From contig JACKQL020000206.1 of the NCBI GenBank assembly GCA_018296165.2, forward strand, positions 1 through 51,396: DNA of 51,396 nucleotides. The letters run 5' to 3'. The position numbers were made by a program, and so were the translations under genes. The notes beneath the pieces are model-generated. The model saw nothing but the letters and a program-made list of their open reading frames with translations. It did no database searches and had not been told where the DNA came from. The DNA comes from Termitomyces sp. T153 (lineage: Eukaryota > Basidiomycota > Agaricomycetes > Agaricales > Lyophyllaceae). Every line of letters begins with the position of its first letter. The stretch's first letter is position 1. This document shows, in pieces, positions 1 to 10,693 of this stretch.

Positions 1-1652
1 CCCGGAACAGGACCAAAACATCCCCGAGCTTACACTCCGCCACCAGACTACGCCACCTCCCACGAAGGAATCCCCAGCACAGGGGCCACCCCGAACTAAC
101 TATAGGGAAAAAGGACCCTATACGAAGTAGTTCCCTAAGTGCTCTAAATTCGCTGACATGTTCATATAAGGGAGGGAGAAGCCCCACCATCATCCAGAAA
201 ACAACGATCGGCCATTTAAGCGACCCGACAACCCCAAGGGCACGCGCTCCCATATCCTCAAAAGACCTCCCCCATCTGGCTCGACGACCCAAAACGACCC
301 CGCGCCAGCCCGAAACAGTCCCACCCAGACCCCTCCGAACCCATCAATCCAGCTCCGGACCCTGGCGACACGACTCCAGGGCCTCCGCTCCGACCCCGAC
401 ATCTGACCAAGAGGACTCACAGCGCCGGCTTGACAACGATGCCCTGGTAGCCCCAACTCCGCAACAGAAATCACCACCCACTCCGAACCCCGCCCCTACA
501 CCGGAATATGTCCGCCCAAATAGGGACCACATCACCGGGGCCTCCAGACAAGCTGGCAGTGCCTCCCCCCACTATCACCCCTGCACTTGCACAATCTCCG
601 GACCGCTCCGGAACACGAACGAAGAGTAAATCCGACCCTGCCGCATCTCCCGGGGAGCCCCACTCCAGTGCCCTCCCGCGGCCGACCTTCCGCCGCCCCA
701 ACAACCATGAACAACCAACAAACCCCCACCAAGTGACCCTTGAGTCGACTCCGGGACCACCCACTTCTTCCCGATGAAGGAACCACCGACCCCCGAACCT
801 CCGAACTCGAGGAAGTATCAGAAACACGTAAGACCCCCTTTGTCCGCCGCGGGCTTACCTTTGGTCAGGAGAGCAATATCACGTAGATGACCCGGAACCC
901 CAAATTGGGCCCCGGACCCGAAGGAACTGGTTGGGACTGATCACCCCGCATCCTACCCCCTCGGTCATCGACACTCCGGAGCACACCAAAGCGCCACCCG
1001 AAGCAGGCCCGCCCACAGACGCAGCACTCCAAAACACAACCCCGACCCGGACCGACTATACTGCGAAGACGAACCCCGCCTCACCCAACCCCGCCAATAA
1101 AAAAGGGCCCGCCCGCCTTCACCACCAATACCGACGTAAGGGCTAGACCATGGGAAGACCCCCATTACCCCCCGCCCACCACACCGCCAAGACAACCAAA
1201 GCCCCGAACCCGTTGGGCGCCGTACAAAATTCAAAGGCCACCCTCTACTACCAAAACGGCGCACGTCCCCTACACCCCCAGTCGAAAATTTCCAAGAAAC
1301 GAACTCAACGACACCGCCCGAAATGCCGGGGACCCCACCGGAGAACTCCCACCAACCCCGACAGACCCCGGGAGCCCTCCTGCGATGCCCCGCCCCGTCC
1401 CGACAAACCCCGGGACTAGCCAGCGCAGACGGCACTAGCGGGCGTAACCCCCGCCTCTGAACTCACTAGGGATTCCACTCCCTCTCACACCCCTGCGTGT
1501 TTCGCTTACTTTGCCCTCAGACAAAACTAAAAATCTCACTTCACACGCCCAGGGACCAAGAAGTGACATGTTCGCGTACAAAAAAATCATATATACAATA
1601 GGCGGGAAGGCAGCAAGTCCAAGAGCGACAAGAAACGAGGCCCACACCCACC
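1..1652 (+). other. Non-coding interior of element A
   Basis: This C-rich stretch holds only short open frames with no recognisable domain. Positions about 75-230 are similar to the reverse complement of about 43800-43940, including the shared motifs ACTATAGGGAAAA and CTGACATGTTCATATAAG. It is therefore an interior shared by two elements of the same non-autonomous family. Its function is unknown. Confidence 0.6.
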
Positions 1653-2783
1653 TCACTCCCTCCCCGAACCTCCCGGAAACCCAACCCCTAGGTCGACCTC
1701 CATCTGGGCCCGCACCACCGCTAGGATCTCCGCCAACCCCGGCAATGCCTCCCCCGCGTCGGCCGCCACCTCCCACCACGACCCCGGGGCCACCGCATTG
1801 CGTCGCCGATGCCCCGCCAGCAACCTCTCCAACCGCGCCATTCCCTGCTGCAACTCCGGAGGCTGGACCGCGGACCCCTGCGTCAACCCGTCCTGAATCG
1901 ACGCGAACGCCGCGGAGGCACCGTCCAAGAGGACCCGATGCTCCCGCACCCAGCCTAAACTCCGAAAATGAACCGTCAATAACGAACGAAGGAACGGGAG
2001 ACAACTCACGAAGAATCCCCGCGCGACCCGGGGCGGCCTCGTTGGCCAACCAATCCTCCCTCTGCCTCGCCGCCTCCAGCTCCGCCCACAACGCATCCCC
2101 CTCCGGAACTCGTCCCCGCCCCTCCGCTTCCCCCGCGGGTTGCCCCTCCACCTGCGCCAGACGCTCCCGCAAACCCCGCACCTCTAGCGCCCGCTCCGTC
2201 GCCACGCGCACCGAAGTATTCCTCTCCCGCTCCATCGCTTCCTTCTCCGTCCGCGCCGCGTCACGATCCTCCCTCGCCCGGCGGAGCTCCCCCTCCCGTA
2301 CTGCCAACGACGTCGTCAAGGCCTCCACCTGCTTGCGAAGGAAGACCTCCGTGATTGAAGGAATCGGCGCGGAGGGACTCGACGACCGCTCCGAGGGAAC
2401 GCCAGGGACAGGGGAAAAGAGGGAAGACTCGGGAGGCCCCGCCGACAACTCGCGCCCACGCGGCCTCTTGCTGGGTCCCGCCCCCGAGGGTGGGGAAGCT
2501 CGACGCTTTCCCCGAACCACCACCGAAGACGCCCCCTTCCCCTTTGGCACCGCGGGACGAAACTTGGTCCGCTTCGGAACCCCCGGAAAGTCCACCACTA
2601 CTACTACGGACGACTCTACCGGAACCCCGTTAATCATCCCGAAAGGAAAATTCGACAACACTTACGACTCCGGTCCCTAACGCTACCCCGGCGCCGACGC
2701 TCGAACTCCTCACCCCCACTGTCATACACCACCACCTCGTCTAAATCGGCGGGAGAAACCACTGGAACGCTGGGGGAAGACAT
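1653..2783 (-). CDS. Antisense retrotransposon-borne coiled-coil protein, three exons, intact
   Basis: The gene runs opposite to its host element. Exons on the minus strand are 2783-2666, 2615-2010 and 1954-1653, giving 341 codons with no stop. Introns are 50 nt (GTAAGT...GGTAG) and 55 nt (GTGAGT...TTTAG), both phase 1. The start is set by MSSPSV, matching the MSSS starts of the copies at 28303 and 26067. Residues 1-39 are acidic then Arg-rich. About 75-93 is a basic, nuclear-localisation-like stretch (GKRRASPP...KRPRGRE). About 125-195 is a heptad-rich Glu/Arg coiled coil. About 243-341 is a conserved C-terminal domain (WVREHRVLLDGAS, GSWWEVAADAGE). It lacks the six-cysteine cluster of the related copies. 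The function is unknown; a nuclear, oligomeric, regulatory or packaging role is inference. Confidence 0.75.
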
Positions 2784-2980
2784 GACGAAATTTGGGAAAC
2801 CCCGGGGCACGCCCAAAGCTTTAAATTGAGTGAGGAGGACCCTGACGAAACGGCGGCCGCGCTTCGACTTCGCCTCCCACGCCGCTATCACTCGCTGCGG
2901 ATTGATCAATATTGCTCAGCTTCGACTCCCACGCCCCGCCGATCCCCGTCCTGCCCCGCGTCTCGAAGGGTCTCGACGCT

Positions 2981-2993
2981 GAAAGGGGGGTGA
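2981..2993 (+). other. Polypurine tract of element A
   Basis: GAAAGGGGGGTGA sits directly against the 5' end of the LTR (TGTCACGACC). The same tract, on the minus strand, adjoins the 3' LTRs at 25848 and 28089. It would prime plus-strand DNA synthesis and fixes the element's direction. Confidence 0.8.
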
Positions 2994-4157
2994 TGTCACG
3001 ACCCGTTCCCCAAAACCCCGCACATCGTCCATCAAACCCCGAACCCCCAAAAGGACCCCCAACGCTCCGCCGAACTTCCGCCCATGCCCACGCCTACTTC
3101 GGCTAACTCCGACACCTCCCCGGCTAACTCCGACGGCCCCCTGGCCAACTTCGGTGCCTGCCCCGCAGCCACTGACACTTACCCTGGGCTTCCCAAACCC
3201 CGAGAACCACCCCCGCTATTCCTGATCTTCGCCCACCCATCATTAACTCAACACCCTGCTTCCTCCGACCTATTCCGGAATATCACGACAACCTCGGAAC
3301 AGCCCGCGATCCCATCAACGTATCAGCGCGGCACGATCTTCGATCACAACCGACACCCGCCCACTCCGTCAAGCCCCGCCAAGCCCCGCCGCCACAGCCG
3401 ATGTACCCCAAAGTCCTCCGGTAGTCAGTATATAAGTCATCGAGTAGCTCTTCGTACTCCGGTCTTGATATTGCTTAACGTTACCTATGGTCTGATTGTT
3501 TCCTCTTTGTGTTTCGTGTTCGTTTTCGTGTCTTTTTCTCCTTACTCTCAGTTTCCCGGTCTTATCTCAGTCTCCCGATCTTATCTCAGTCTCCCGGTCT
3601 TATCTCAGTCTCCCGGCCTTGTCTCGTCCCCTTTTCGTTATCGTTCTCGTTATCGTTTCGTACCTCCACTCGAATCTACTCTTGTTCCATAATGTCTCGT
3701 CCAACGCCGTCTCGGTGACGTCGTCTGACCCTTGTGCCCAATTCTTCATCAACCCTAACGACCTCACGAACTCCGCGATTATAATTACGAACCCCGACAC
3801 CCCTTACCAGGTCCGAACCTCACTCTTCGCTCGGTCCCGGACTCCATCAACTCCAAATGATCCCCCATCAAACCCCGGCTCCGCCCCCATTGATCACACA
3901 GCCACCTACTCCCTTGCTTCCGCAAATCTCCCGTACGGCCTTCTGCCTGAACCCCGCCAAGACCGTCTCATTTCCCCACAATCCGACTTCTCCGGACCTT
4001 CCCGGATCCGTCTGGATCACATCTCCCCAATTACCCGTGCAAACCACCAGGACCCAGATTGTCTTTGAGTGTCCGGTCACCAATGCAGGGGAATCACGCC
4101 CGCCTAGTAAGGACTCGCCCAGTGCAGCTGCGCCCCCGAGGTCAGCGGACCCTGACA
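2994..4157 (+). repeat. 3' LTR of element A
   Basis: The 1164-bp LTR begins TGTCACGACC and ends GGACCCTGACA, with 5-bp inverted ends TGTCA/TGACA. It is closely related to the solo LTRs at 31620-32765 and 40537-41752, which lie in the opposite orientation. It carries a TATATAA box at 3429 and a predicted RNA start at 3461 (GGTCTTGATATT). Short open frames inside it are LTR sequence, not genes. Confidence 0.9.
3429..3461 (+). promoter_or_regulatory. LTR promoter: TATA box and predicted transcription start
   Basis: TATATAA is at 3429-3435 and GTCTTGATATT begins at about 3461-3462. The same 32-nt spacing is present in all seven LTRs of the window, and this start sequence is the one complementary to the primer-binding sites of related elements at 38058 and 44714. 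Confidence 0.7.
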
Positions 4158-6020
4158 ATTATGTTCTTTCCTCTTTTCTTCCATGATCTCTTGTATCTTG
4201 CTTCCATATATTATCGACAGGATCAGGGAAACTGGGGAGCCTTGTGGGATACCATTGTTTACATTTTTCATATCCCTCCTCTTGCCATCAAGGCATATTG
4301 CCACTTGCCACTGATCTAAGAAGAATTTTACCCACTTCACTAGTGGTAGTGGACTCCCTTTTCTCTGCAGTTCCCATAGCAGTTGAGAATGGTTAATGTT
4401 GTCAAAATAACTGAAGATATTGAAAGTTAGAACTGACATTACCTTATCATGGCTTCTTACTGCTTGGATGTCCTTGACGTGCATAAGAAGCACATCATTT
4501 GTGGAGCTACAAGGGTGTCCACTGAACTGGCAGGTGGGGACTAGGTCTCCTGCCCCTACCATATAACTCAATCTTTTAGTGACTATGCTCTCCAGCACTT
4601 TGCCCAAGCATTCTAGCAGTTGGATTAATCTGTATGCTTTGGGCTCCCAATAGTCAGGCTTGTTTGGTTTGTGCAGTGCTACTGCAATCACTTTCCTCCA
4701 TGCTTTGCAGTGATATCCCATCTCAATGCAGTGATGCATAAGAGAAGATATTACCTCTTCCTCAGCTTCCCATGTCTATCTGACCACTGCAAAGGACTGC
4801 TGGCTTTTGCCCAGAGGTGCTTTAGTGGAAGATGGCTTCCTTAACCTCTGTGCATGTGATCTGGTTGTATTCTATGTCTCTGAGCTCATCTTCTGTGAGG
4901 TTAGGTTCATAGTTGTTCTCAAGAGGTGGGAGGGGGGTTTGAAGAGTGCTCTTCATAGTGTGTTGCATTTATCCTTGTGTGTGACTGCTGGGTCTTGGTT
5001 TGTCCATTTGATTGTGGGTGAGGGGTAGTTTCTGGTTCCTTTGGACCAGTTTTGGAAGCTCCATATCTTGTCTGGGCTGGCATTGTGTAGCATTTCCTCT
5101 ACTCATTTTCTCCTCTCATGTTTGAAGAGTTTCCTAAAGTAGTTAGTAATTTTCTGAATTTCCAAATTTACTACCTCTGAATGCTATCCCCAATGGTCTT
5201 TGTACATCTTAGCCTGCTTCCTCAGTTCCTCTCTATGCTTTGCTACTTGTGATAGTTCCTTGGTCCACCAGGGCTTTGGTTTGATGGTGTTTTGGGGGTT
5301 ACTGTTTCCTTGGAGACATGTTTCATGGCCTCTGTTATCAGGTGTATGTCTTTGTCTAGCTCTTCTGTAGTTCTTGGTCTCTGTCTGTCTGTCAATTTCT
5401 CCCAGTGCCTGCTATTGTGTGCCAGCTCTCTCAAGAAAGCCTCTATCCATTCTCCTGCTTTAAATTTTTCAAATTTGTTGGAGCTGATTGTCCATTCTTG
5501 TGTTGTGTCAAGTGTTCTGGCTGCTTGGTTTGCCCATGTCAGGTCTATCACCAATGTTGCTCTGTGTCATCTGTGTTCCTGGAATATGCACTCCCCTTTT
5601 ATGTTAAGGAGAGAGAATCCCTCTTTGTCCAGCCAGTCTACCAGCTGTTCTGTTTTGCCAGATAGTGGGCCATTTCCCATGCTCCATCTGGGTTGGTGTT
5701 GGTTCCAGTTGCCTGTGATGATGACAGGTTTGTTGGTTGGGAGTGTGAGCCTCTATAATCTAGTGGAGGCTGTTGTGTTGTTTTGGTCAGGTTTTTTTGA
5801 CTTTGGCTGGTATAAATGTTTATTAGTGTGGTGGTTGAGTATGTACCCTGTTCTATATCTAGGACCTGTATGTCAAGGTCCTTTGCAATGTCTGATTGGA
5901 GTGTGACCATGAAGTCTTCTCTTGTCCTCACATATGCCATGGTTCTTGGTCTTTGTCCTGTTGTAATGGTTGCAATCAGCAGGATAGGTGTTCAGCTGGT
6001 GCATCCTACTGGTCCTATCT
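4158..6020 (-). pseudogene. LINE ORF2 remnant: endonuclease and reverse transcriptase
   Basis: From 6020 down to about 5250 the minus strand has a decayed endonuclease region (MAYVRTREDFMVTLQSDIA; IQVLDIEQGTYSTTTLINIY). From 4739 to 4158 it has the reverse-transcriptase core: RKVIAVALHKPNK, YRLIQLLECLGKVLE, then FNIFSYFDNINHSQL and GIPQGSPVSLILSIIYG. The YxDD box and everything after it are missing because element A interrupts the domain. Several stops and frame changes separate the blocks. The family assignment (Tad/Jockey-like) rests on these motifs and their order. Confidence 0.8.
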
Positions 6021-6151
6021 GATCCCCTCCTATTCTGTCCTATGATGGTTCTGTGAAGAGTATGATGTCAAATTTGTCTATAAATGTGTTGAGTGCTGTG
6101 TGGTACACTATCTTGCTTTGATTAGCATTTAGTTTTATTATATGTATAGGT

Positions 6152-7925
6152 TTAGTTTTGATGTGGTATGGACTTATCTACTTCTCCTGTGTTCAGGCCA
6201 TTCTGATGTTTGTTTCTTTGTGTGGGTGAAAGTGTGTGTCCATCATTTTCTTGACTTGGAGCAGCATGTTTGCACCTGGTTTTTGATATCACTGTCATGA
6301 ATGTTTCTTCTCTTGTGTCAATCTTGTTTTGGATGTTTCTGGGTTCAGTTTGGTTGTTGGGCACTTCTTTGCTATTCCTTCCACTTGTTTGGAATGTTAC
6401 CTGTGATCCAGTTGTCTTCTTTCTTTCTTTTGCTCTGGCCACACCTGTGGCCCTAATATGTTTGGGGCATAGTCTGGCCATGGCTTGGTGTCCTCCCTGC
6501 AATTTGCACACTTGACTCTCAGGGTGTTGTTTCTTTGTGTGGGTACCTGCACAGATCCTGCACTTGGGTCCTGTTTGGCAGCAAGCTGTGTGGTGTCCAA
6601 ATGCCCAGCAATTTTGACACTGTAGGATTGGGGGTCTGTTCACATGTTTGACTGTCTTGCACCATTTCAATTATAGTGCAAAGTTCTGTTTTTCTAGCAT
6701 TCACATAGCATCATCCTCTGTGCTTAGATCCAGAATGATGGATGAAAAGTCTTGATTCTTGAGGTCCTCAATTGAATGGATCCACTTTGGGTTGGTAATC
6801 AGTTTGAACAACTTCAGTATTGGGTTGGCATATTCCAGCTCTTCCAGCAGTTCTTCTGGTATGTGCACCATGCCTGGTTCTCCTGTCCATACCTTGTCTA
6901 TCTGCACTTTGTACCTCTGATCATCTGTCATCAACTCCAGGGTGTCCTCCAGTACCCTGAAAATGTGAGTGAAAGTGTGTGTGTATTTGAGAAGTTTAGC
7001 CCCTGTCTGATCTTCTCTAGTCATGAGTATTAGGTTTTGGTGTTGGTTGTAGTGTGCTGATGCTACTCTGATGTGTTGTGATTCCTCACTCCCAGTGAGA
7101 GTGTTGTTAATGAATGTGACTAAGGCTCTAGGGTGTAGCACTTTCTGGTCTAGCTCAGTGCTGTGCATGATGATGATCAGGCAAGACTGGTGGTGTGGTT
7201 GCATTGGGTTTTTAGGTTGTGGTGCATGATATGGTGACATTTGTTTTGCAAGAGTGGGTCTGTATATAGATCCAGTTGTGTGCATGGTGCTAACCTTGGA
7301 TTGCATTTCAGGGTTGGTCTTTGCTTTCCCATTCTTGGTCTGTCTGTCCTCCATCCTCACTGAAAGTGATTTCACCTCCTTGGTCAGTTTCCCCAGGGTT
7401 GCAACTATTCCATCCATATTGTGGTTTCTGTCAGCAGAGTCAGCTTTTTCCATCATAGGCTTGATAATCCTTAGCTTGTGTTTGATAGACCACACTAGGT
7501 TTGTTGTGTGTTTGCTCCAGATTGTGTGGTCTGAGAATTGGCAATGGACTCTAACAATCTGATGACTACTTTTTTGTTCATGAGTGTTTCCTTGGATTGT
7601 ACAGTGTGGACCTCCATGTCTGTGTCTTCCTCTGGTATGTATTTGTCCTCATTTGACATTGCTTGTCTTTTTTTTGCTCTGCCTGATGGTTCTTAGGCTT
7701 TCTGGGCATGTTGGACAGGGTGATCTCATGTCCTCCAAATACATCCATTGTGTCCACCTCCCCTTCTCTAATGTGTTTCCTCCCCTTGTCCTTCACTGCG
7801 CATTGTACTGCCACCAGGTATTTGGGGTCTGGTGGGTCTTTGTTTGATGGTATCATCCAGCTATATATGCTCATTCTTGAATGTAGACTTCCAGTATTGA
7901 GCAAACACTGTGGGAATTTCCCCAA
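6152..7925 (-). pseudogene. LINE ORF1 remnant with CCHC zinc knuckles
   Basis: The minus-strand ORF1 is broken into at least three frames (7925-7578, 7495-6701, 6670-6152). The N-terminal part is Lys/Gln-rich. The middle has a gag-like fold region (PRALVTFINNTLTGSEES; LLEELEYANPILKLFKLI). The C-terminal part has two zinc-knuckle-like arrays (CQNCWAFGHHTACC; CRICAGTHTKKQH), typical of the nucleic-acid-binding ORF1 protein of fungal Tad-like LINEs. Frameshifts lie near 7530 and 6690. Confidence 0.75.
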
Positions 7926-8418
7926 AGTGGTGGTTCCGGAAAAAGGAGCATTTTTGGAGAGGATGAGGAGACAAAGTGGAAGAGTGATCTAATCAACGTC
8001 TCGGCATTGTGTGCCGACTTCGCTGGGCAATCATAAATGGTATGGTCACGGCTGTCCAAATGATTGTCAGCGTGACATTTTTGACCTCGACGTTTGTCAT
8101 GCTGTTATAATTCATACTCATGTTCATTCCATATAATTCACCTTGTAGTATCTTTTTCAAATACTTTACTATCTTTGACAAATGTAATGAGGACACAATA
8201 ATTCGCAGATTTCAAACTGATATCCCAACGAGCGTCCATGACGCTTTGGAAGCGTCCCTGATCGGGAACGGTGATTCGGTGATACTATCATATTATCACG
8301 TGTATCCCCGAACTCTCATGTGACCAACAAGACGTGGCAAGAGGAGATTCGCAGTCATCTGCAGCGACCTTCGCGCCCTGCATATAGCTTTGTTCGGTGT
8401 TTTTTAAACTACCCCGGA
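7926..8418 (+). other. Intergenic / promoter region of the TRAP-alpha-like gene
   Basis: CpG dinucleotides return to normal density here, marking non-transposon sequence. I see no convincing gene. An AT-rich stretch (GCATATAGC near 8379) lies about 40 nt before the start codon, but no core promoter can be assigned with confidence. Confidence 0.5.
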
Positions 8419-9559
8419 ATGCGTGTCTCTGTTTTTCTTGCAACAGTTGGTGCTTTTGTTCTGTCAGTTTCAACAGGTAAGTCTTTGCTTTCGGCCTCAG
8501 CCCTCATGAACAATATCCGATGACCTTCGAAGTTGCTGCAGAGGATGCCGCTGAACCCGCTGTCGTCGCCAGTGCGGTTTTCCCAGAAGCTAACCCGTTC
8601 GGTCGTAGGTGTCTATCTCCGACCGTCTGTACCTGTTGACTCCTTAGTATTCATTATGATATAGACGTCGTCAACGGAGAAAAGAATTCACTCCTGCTGA
8701 ATATAGAGAACAAATCTGGTCGTAATGTTACTTTGATCAACATTTCAGGATCTGTATCGCACCCGGAAACTCACCGCTTGGTGAAAAATGTATGTCAGCT
8801 GGGCTTTTCTGTCTTGAAGCTAGTGATCTTGACTTTATGTGCTCATAGCTCACCACAACGAAGTTCGGAGTTACTCTTCCTGAAGATGTCAAATTGGAAC
8901 TTCCTTACGCATTCTACAGCGAGTACATATTACTTCCTTCCTTCTCAGCTTTAAATTGATATCATCGCAGGTTCAAAGTAATTCCTTGTACAGCCTGTGT
9001 TTCTTGCTTCTGATCCTGATATTGTTTGTAGCCGGGTGACCTCCGCTTGAGCGTTTGGCTTGAACACTCTACCGACGTATGCTGTCGAATGCCTTTATCA
9101 GAACGAGCTGTTTATTAATTTCGAACAGGGCGAGACATACCGCGTTTCCGTGTATGATTCAGTGGTTACCATTGTGGAACCTGAGATTTCGATTCTCGAC
9201 TTCAAACTGTAGGTTTTTTACGTTCCTCGATCTGAGTCGGAGAGCCAAGGCTGACGTATCATCCCAGTATTGCTACGTACTTGATGGTCGCTACAATTCT
9301 TGGTGGCCTAGCTTACTTAGCTTATCTGAACTTTGTGCCGCAAACGAGATCTCGATCCAAAAAGTCTTTTACGTCTTCACAACCCTCAGCAACTACTACT
9401 GCGACCACAACGGGTGCCGGAAGCTACCAAGAAGAGTGGATTCCTGAACACCACCTCAAGAAATTCAAGAAATCCAGTGGTGCAGCTACTAGTGGAGATG
9501 AGATCAGTGGAAGTGAGCTCAGTAGTACTGAAGGCAGGAAACGAAAGGGCAAAAAGTAA
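8419..9559 (+). CDS. TRAP-alpha / Irc22-like ER membrane protein, eight exons
   Basis: Exons are 8419-8476, 8542-8604, 8665-8789, 8849-8922, 8971-8977, 9032-9076, 9129-9208 and 9268-9559: 744 nt, 247 residues plus stop. All introns are GT-AG and 48-65 nt. Residues 1-19 form a signal peptide (MRVSVFLATVGAFVLS). The lumenal part has the family blocks NPFGHVVNGEKNSL, NKSGRNVTLINISG, LPYAFYSEFKPGD, VWLEH and YDSVVTIVEPE. About 155-173 is a membrane helix (YLMVATILGGLAYLAYL). The tail has EEWIPEHHLKK and ends in Lys/Arg (KRKGKK). By family this is the alpha subunit of the translocon-associated complex, called Irc22 in yeasts, a single-pass ER protein. It is the only clear host gene here and looks intact. 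The motif NPFGHVVNGEKN decides the exon 2/3 junction (donor GTAGGT at 8605). Confidence 0.9.
8971..8977 (+). other. Seven-nucleotide microexon of the TRAP-alpha-like gene
   Basis: GTTCAAA is flanked by an acceptor (ATCGCAG, ending 8970) and a donor (GTAATT, from 8978). It completes the split GAG codon from 8921-8922 and adds Phe-Lys, rebuilding the conserved YSEFKPGD block and keeping the frame. No other splice choice in 8923-9031 gives both frame and motif. Confidence 0.8.
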
Positions 9560-9660
9560 TTCCGCTGCTGGATTGATGTGTCGATCTGCCTATAGGAGAA
9601 TGTATTCTTGAAAATTTTTTATAATCTTATTTTCCTCAGCTGGGTAATTTGGTTTCACAG

Positions 9661-10042
9661 ATGGCCTTGTCGAAGAAAGACCCAATTGGCAGGATGGTCC
9701 TTGTAAGTCACATTCTGGAAAAGCAGCCACAGCCGCGATAGAAAGTGCGTGCGTCACTGAATTTGGTAAACTGGGTGATGCTACCAAGGAAAAGCTCTCT
9801 GAATTTTGGGCATTCATGCAAGAAGTCGTCATTGTTCAAGTCAGGCGACGCGCTGGGACTAATTGACCTTCAAGAATCGATATTTCTCTTGGTATACAAG
9901 CCAGAAAGAGGATATGCTTGAAATGGCGATTGATGTTTCGTGTAATGCATTTGATCCTGCTTCAAAGGCCGCAATGCCATCCGGGTATGCACTCAGGATA
10001 TTCGACTTGACGAGACCACGGAATAAGACGGTCCTTGGATAG
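9661..10042 (+). pseudogene. Coding fragment of unknown function, plus strand
   Basis: Two open blocks can be joined in frame. The first, 9661-9827, reads GLVEERPNWQDGPCKSHSGK then EFGKLGDATKEKLSEFWAF. The second, 9875-10042, contains RYFSWYTSQKEDMLEMAID and SGYALRIFDLTRPRNK, and ends in TAG. Between them lies a 47-nt candidate intron (GTCATT...TTCAAG, with GGGACTAATTGAC inside). CpG content is normal and residue use looks protein-like, so this seems host-derived. No start codon or first exon is visible, and a further open stretch (near 10160-10270) may or may not belong to it. I do not recognise the family. The minus-strand open frame 9962-10171 is an alternative reading. Confidence 0.35.
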
Positions 10043-10480
10043 GAATTCCTCCAGATGCTCGAGATCAGATCGATATAAAGCCAGTGGGAGCTTAGACGAT
10101 TTAGGACGTTGAAAAAATGAAGTGAGGACTGGGCTATTTTTTCGTGCGTCTGTGCTTTGATAGGAGGCCATGGGAGACGGATATCAATTCACCAGGCTGC
10201 AAAGAGGTCTTCCAAGATTTCAACCAGTTCCGCGTAGGAAAATGTTCCCCAGATTCTCAAAAGACATGAGACTTGATCACTGAAATTGTAGCTCTGTTCC
10301 AAGAACTAATACCCTCAGTCATTTATACTAGACTGTGGGTAAGTTCTTACTTCTACATCATTGGTCACTTGTTTACTCATACTGTACTCAATACAATTGC
10401 TATTATTAAGTGCAGTATACTAATATCAGTCCATTATACTAGACTGAGGAATTTCTCTTATTACATGCTTTAAATTAGGG
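10043..10480 (+). other. Gene-poor spacer / possible Copia 5' LTR
   Basis: No gene is convincing. From about 10270 the sequence becomes AT-rich and CpG-free, with TTATACTAGACTG occurring twice (near 10324 and 10435). It leads into the Copia gag region, so it may hold the remains of that element's 5' LTR, but no matching second LTR was found. Confidence 0.35.
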
Positions 10481-10693
10481 TTCTAACGGGTTATGGGATA
10501 TTGCTGCCCATACTCTCTGATCTACATTGGAACCCCTTATACACCCACGCATATCACATCTCAACATCACTCCTTGGGACCTGAACCCAATCAATTGATT
10601 GTGTATTTCTTGCATCACTATCTGATTGTATCTCAAGGAACTGTGTCTCTCTTGTTTTAGCAAGTCCAGTGTTTGTCTCTCAAACACTGAGCT

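Larger units (their letters stand above)
1..4157 (+). mobile_element. Element A: 3' part of a Tf1/sushi-like LTR retrotransposon (no gag-pol seen)
   Basis: The element's sense strand is plus: a polypurine tract (2981-2993) directly precedes a complete LTR (2994-4157), so this is the 3' end and the 5' part lies left of the window. The interior shows no gag, protease, reverse transcriptase or integrase. Its first ~1 kb instead resembles, in reverse orientation, the interior of the outer element (about 43000-43940). The only convincing gene is on the minus strand (1653-2783). The DNA is CpG-rich, so this is a young copy. It interrupts the LINE that starts at 4158. The target-site duplication cannot be tested because the 5' end is missing. 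It may be a non-autonomous derivative, or a full element whose gag-pol lies outside the window. Confidence 0.8.
4158..7925 (-). mobile_element. Tad1-like non-LTR retrotransposon (LINE), decayed, 3'-truncated
   Basis: Reading on the minus strand there is an ORF1 with zinc knuckles, then an apurinic-type endonuclease region, then a reverse transcriptase that stops at the LTR of element A. The sequence is AT-richer than its neighbours and almost free of CpG, with many stops and frameshifts, so it is an old, dead copy. Its 5' boundary near 7925 is placed where CpG-containing host-like sequence resumes. Confidence 0.8.

Noticed and set aside
1511..2680. 389-codon plus-strand open frame
   Set aside because: It is the complement of the antisense coiled-coil gene; composition (Pro/Ala/Ser-rich) is that of a shadow frame, and the minus strand has splice-consistent homologues.
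4807..6022. Plus-strand open frames across the LINE
   Set aside because: They are complements of the LINE's endonuclease and RT regions, whose motifs are on the minus strand.
9590..9832. 80-codon minus-strand open frame after the TRAP-alpha-like gene
   Set aside because: It overlaps the more protein-like plus-strand blocks at 9661-9827 and has no recognisable motif.
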